From assembly GCA_963836015.1 (NCBI GenBank), contig CAWIIF010000009.1, positions 1 to 64,000 on the forward strand: DNA of 64,000 bases. The letters are read 5' to 3'. The translations under genes were made by a program, and so were the position numbers. The notes beneath the pieces are model-generated. The model was not told the DNA's origin and ran no database searches. It saw only the letters and a list, made by a program, of their open reading frames with translations. The number at the start of each line of letters is the position of its first letter. Position 1 is the stretch's first letter. Positions 61,977 through 64,000 of this stretch are shown piece by piece. Origin of the DNA: CAWCDJ01 sp963836015 (GTDB taxonomy: Bacteria > Acidobacteriota > Terriglobia > Bryobacterales > Bryobacteraceae).

Positions 61977-62177
61977 TCAGCTCGCGTGCTGCAGGAGTTG
62001 GGCGGGCTGGCGCCTGGCAAGGCGCTTCTCGTTGTTTTCGCGTTCGATGGCGAACTGCAGGCAGCGCGCCATCCGTTCGAGAGTCAACGCCTGTCTTCGC
62101 CGCCGCCGCAAATAAGCCAGCAGGGCCGTATCGGCGAGGGCCAAGAGCATGAAGAGTAGTGCGTCCGGAAAGCCCAT
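61977..62177 (-). CDS. Small membrane protein of unknown function
   Basis: A possible 66-residue protein from ATG 62177: one hydrophobic helix (ALLFMLLALADTALLAYL), a poly-Arg segment (RRRRRQ) and a helical tail (MARCLQFAIERENNEKRL). The membrane helix followed by a basic patch is a credible small-protein design, but the ribosome binding site is weak and I recognise no family. It is convergent with the rubrerythrin gene, 3 bases apart. Confidence 0.4.
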   Translation of the reverse strand: MGFPDALLFMLLALADTALLAYLRRRRRQALTLERMARCLQFAIERENNEKRLARRQPAQLLQHAS

Positions 62178-62273
62178 GGCTCGATCATAGTCTCGACCGG
62201 CTTTTCGTGGGACCCCATTTGGTAATACCGCGGTACCGCAGTACAAAAGGGGTGGAATGGAACTTTCGCCGAT

Positions 62274-64000
62274 TTAGGGCAGTAGTTCCCCGGTCATGAG
62301 GGCTCCCCCCATGGCTGCGATTACGCTCTCGAACTTTACTGCCTGGCGGCCTTCCCTGGCGATCCACAGCGTTTCGTGATCGGGGCCGCCCTCGGCCGAG
62401 GTGATCTCCACCTTGAAGGCCTCGAACCGCCCTGCCGGAACGGTGACGCATTCGGATCCGACCACCTTCAACTGCAGCAGCTTCGGCTTCTGCTTCTGGA
62501 GGTCGAAGTTGCGGAAGGTCGCGGAGTAACCCTCCGCCAGCGGCAGTGCGGCGAAGACCTGCGGCGAGCCGACGGGCGAAGCAAACACCGGGCCGCCGAG
62601 TTCGGCATCAATCGGCGTTTCCTCTCCGTTCATGCTCATCGTGCCGGTTACGCGGTTCTCCGCAAATTCCATACGGATCCTGACCGGCCCCTGCGTCACC
62701 AGGCGCTTGCGCGGAATGAGCGTTCCCTTCTCGACCGTAACGGAATCGGTGGCCTCGCCCATAGGCGTCTGCGAAGTGTTCACGATGGTCCACGCAACTC
62801 CGTCTTCCCTGATCTCGATGGCGGTCTGGACCGGTATTTCCTGGCCGCCGGCGGCCAGCTTCGCCTGGTACTTGTAGGTCCCTGGCTTCAGATCCACGGC
62901 GGGTTGAGGCACTCCCACGGAGGCGGCGTCCACTTTCTTCGTGAGCGTCACGGTCTTCGGATCGACCGTAATCTCGGCCAGCCGCTGGACCACTTCCGGG
63001 GTTCCGCCCTCCTGGAAGCGGCCCTCGAGGTGTTTGGCCAGGAACTTTTCGGCGGCCATGAACATCGCCATGTTGTTCACCGGCCGGGCGAAGCCGTGGC
63101 CCTCATCGGGCGCCAGCACATACTCCACGGGGAAGCCGCGGTCGCGCAGCGCGATCACGATCTGTTCCGCCTCGCCGCGGGTCACGCGCGGATCGTTGGC
63201 CCCCTGCACCACCAGCAGCGGCGTTTCGATTTTGCCCGCCGAGTGCAGCGGAGAGCGCTCGGTCATCCAGGCTTCCCCTTCGGGCGTGTGCGGATCGGCC
63301 ATGCGGGCGTACATCATCTTGCGCCCGGCCTCCCAATACGGCGGAATGGAATCGAGCAGCGTCAGCAGGTTCGACGGTCCCACGATATCCACGGCGGCGC
63401 GGTATAGCTCGGGGGTGAAGGCCACGCCCGCCAGTGCGGCATAGCCGCCGTACGATCCGCCCAGAATGCCGATGCGTTTCGGATCGGCCGTGCCCTGCTC
63501 GATCAGGTATCGCACGCCCCAGGTGATGTCGTCCTGCATTTTGCGTCCCCACTCGCCGTTGCCGGCGTTGAGGAATTTCTTGCCATACCCGGTGGAGCCG
63601 CGAAAATTCGGCATCAGCACGGCGTATCCGCGATTGGCGAAGAACTGCGCCATGGGATTGTATCCCCATCCGTCGCGCGCCCACGGCCCACCGTGCGGCA
63701 CGATCAGGGCGGGGAGGCTCTCCGCCGGCACGCCCTTGGGTAGCGTCAGGTATGCCGGAATCTCGAGCCCGTCCGACGACGGATAACGCACCGGCTGCAT
63801 GGAGGCGAGGGCTTCGCGCGGAACCTTCTCCCGCACCTTGTACTGCAGCTCGAGCGTTTTAGCGTTGCGGTCGAACAGGTAGGTCTCCCCGGGTTCGGTA
63901 TCGCTGAAGGCGTTGATCAGCCATCGCTGCTCGTCGTGCGTGCGCGATCCGATGGAGATCTCGCGGCCCGGCAGCCGGGACTTCAGCCAGCCGTAGTCGC
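62274..64000 (-). CDS. S9 family peptidase with an extra C-terminal beta domain (5' end beyond window)
   Basis: The frame is open to the right edge (DYGWLKSRLPGREISIGS at the boundary), so the N-terminal propeller is missing. The hydrolase domain is complete: PALIVPHGGPWARDGWGYNP, FRGSTGYGKKFLNAG, the nucleophile Ser in GILGGSYGGYAALAG, the Asp in QGANDPRVTRGEAE and the His in APDEGHGFARP. After it, ~240 residues form a beta-rich domain (TVTLTKKVDAASVGVPQPAV, then CVTVPAGRFEAFKVEITSAE) that resembles DUF3108-like modules and is unusual for S9 peptidases. The protein is probably secreted, by analogy with relatives. Confidence 0.85.
   Translation of the reverse strand, partial: DYGWLKSRLPGREISIGSRTHDEQRWLINAFSDTEPGETYLFDRNAKTLELQYKVREKVPREALASMQPVRYPSSDGLEIPAYLTLPKGVPAESLPALIVPHGGPWARDGWGYNPMAQFFANRGYAVLMPNFRGSTGYGKKFLNAGNGEWGRKMQDDITWGVRYLIEQGTADPKRIGILGGSYGGYAALAGVAFTPELYRAAVDIVGPSNLLTLLDSIPPYWEAGRKMMYARMADPHTPEGEAWMTERSPLHSAGKIETPLLVVQGANDPRVTRGEAEQIVIALRDRGFPVEYVLAPDEGHGFARPVNNMAMFMAAEKFLAKHLEGRFQEGGTPEVVQRLAEITVDPKTVTLTKKVDAASVGVPQPAVDLKPGTYKYQAKLAAGGQEIPVQTAIEIREDGVAWTIVNTSQTPMGEATDSVTVEKGTLIPRKRLVTQGPVRIRMEFAENRVTGTMSMNGEETPIDAELGGPVFASPVGSPQVFAALPLAEGYSATFRNFDLQKQKPKLLQLKVVGSECVTVPAGRFEAFKVEITSAEGGPDHETLWIAREGRQAVKFESVIAAMGGALMTGELLP

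Noticed and set aside
1..64000. Prophage, integrative element, insertion sequence or toxin-antitoxin locus
   Set aside because: No integrase, transposase, terminal inverted repeats, phage structural gene or recognisable antitoxin was found on either strand.

Overview
The window is about 64 kb of GC-rich bacterial DNA with no rRNA, tRNA, CRISPR array, insertion sequence or prophage that I can recognise. Several family-level markers point to an acidobacterium of the Solibacter/Bryobacter type. These are two proteins ending in the domain described from Solibacter as TIGR03437, a MacB-like orphan permease of the acidobacterial ADOP class, BACON-like beta-sandwich repeat proteins, and several secreted S9 peptidases. 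The placement rests on family recognition by eye, not on a search.

Left part (1-18950). The C-terminal end of a YifB/ComM ATPase is followed by a membrane protein with a spermidine-synthase-like domain (459-2516). On the minus strand come an AAA+ ATPase and a tight eight-gene operon running 11435 to 3917: LolA-like, GspF/PilC, GspE/PilB, PilM, PilN, PilO, a PilP/GspC-like protein, and one pseudopilin with a long Gly/Pro/Gln-rich tail. This is a compact type II secretion/type IV pilus-like machine without a secretin in the window. Next are two neighbouring TIGR03437/BACON genes whose 5' parts are broken by several frame changes, then a second, inverted copy of the spermidine-synthase-like membrane protein.

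Middle part (19000-34550). Metabolic genes (glutaryl-CoA-type acyl-CoA dehydrogenase, a Tat-exported enolase-superfamily enzyme, DUF192) precede a bacterial NHEJ module. In that module ku is divergent from ligD, and ligD is split into two reading frames at a run of nine A. Then follow a manganese catalase, a sarcosine-oxidase-like flavoenzyme, a DUF6282-like hydrolase, a stand-alone ClpB-D2-like AAA+ protein, an S9 peptidase, and hypC-hypD-hypE for [NiFe]-hydrogenase maturation.

Right part (34528-64000). Two minus-strand glycosyltransferase blocks (34528-39479 and 48280-58531) make and probably export a surface glycan. The second ends with a GT2-GT4 fusion, a methyltransferase with a long coiled coil, and a Wzt-type ABC ATPase with a C-terminal carbohydrate-binding-type domain; no Wzm permease is visible. 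Between the blocks lie the ADOP permease, an FG-GAP protein, a radical SAM/SPASM-like protein, a TonB-like protein, a membrane-anchored JAMM metalloprotease with a coiled coil, a GAF protein and a BNR/YCF48-like propeller. The window closes with a fused SudB-SudA/NfnAB-like flavoprotein followed directly by a zinc-ribbon rubrerythrin, and a second S9 peptidase cut by the window edge.

Single-base frame disruptions occur in at least four genes. They could be real (decay, slippage) or assembly errors, and the interpretation of those genes depends on which.
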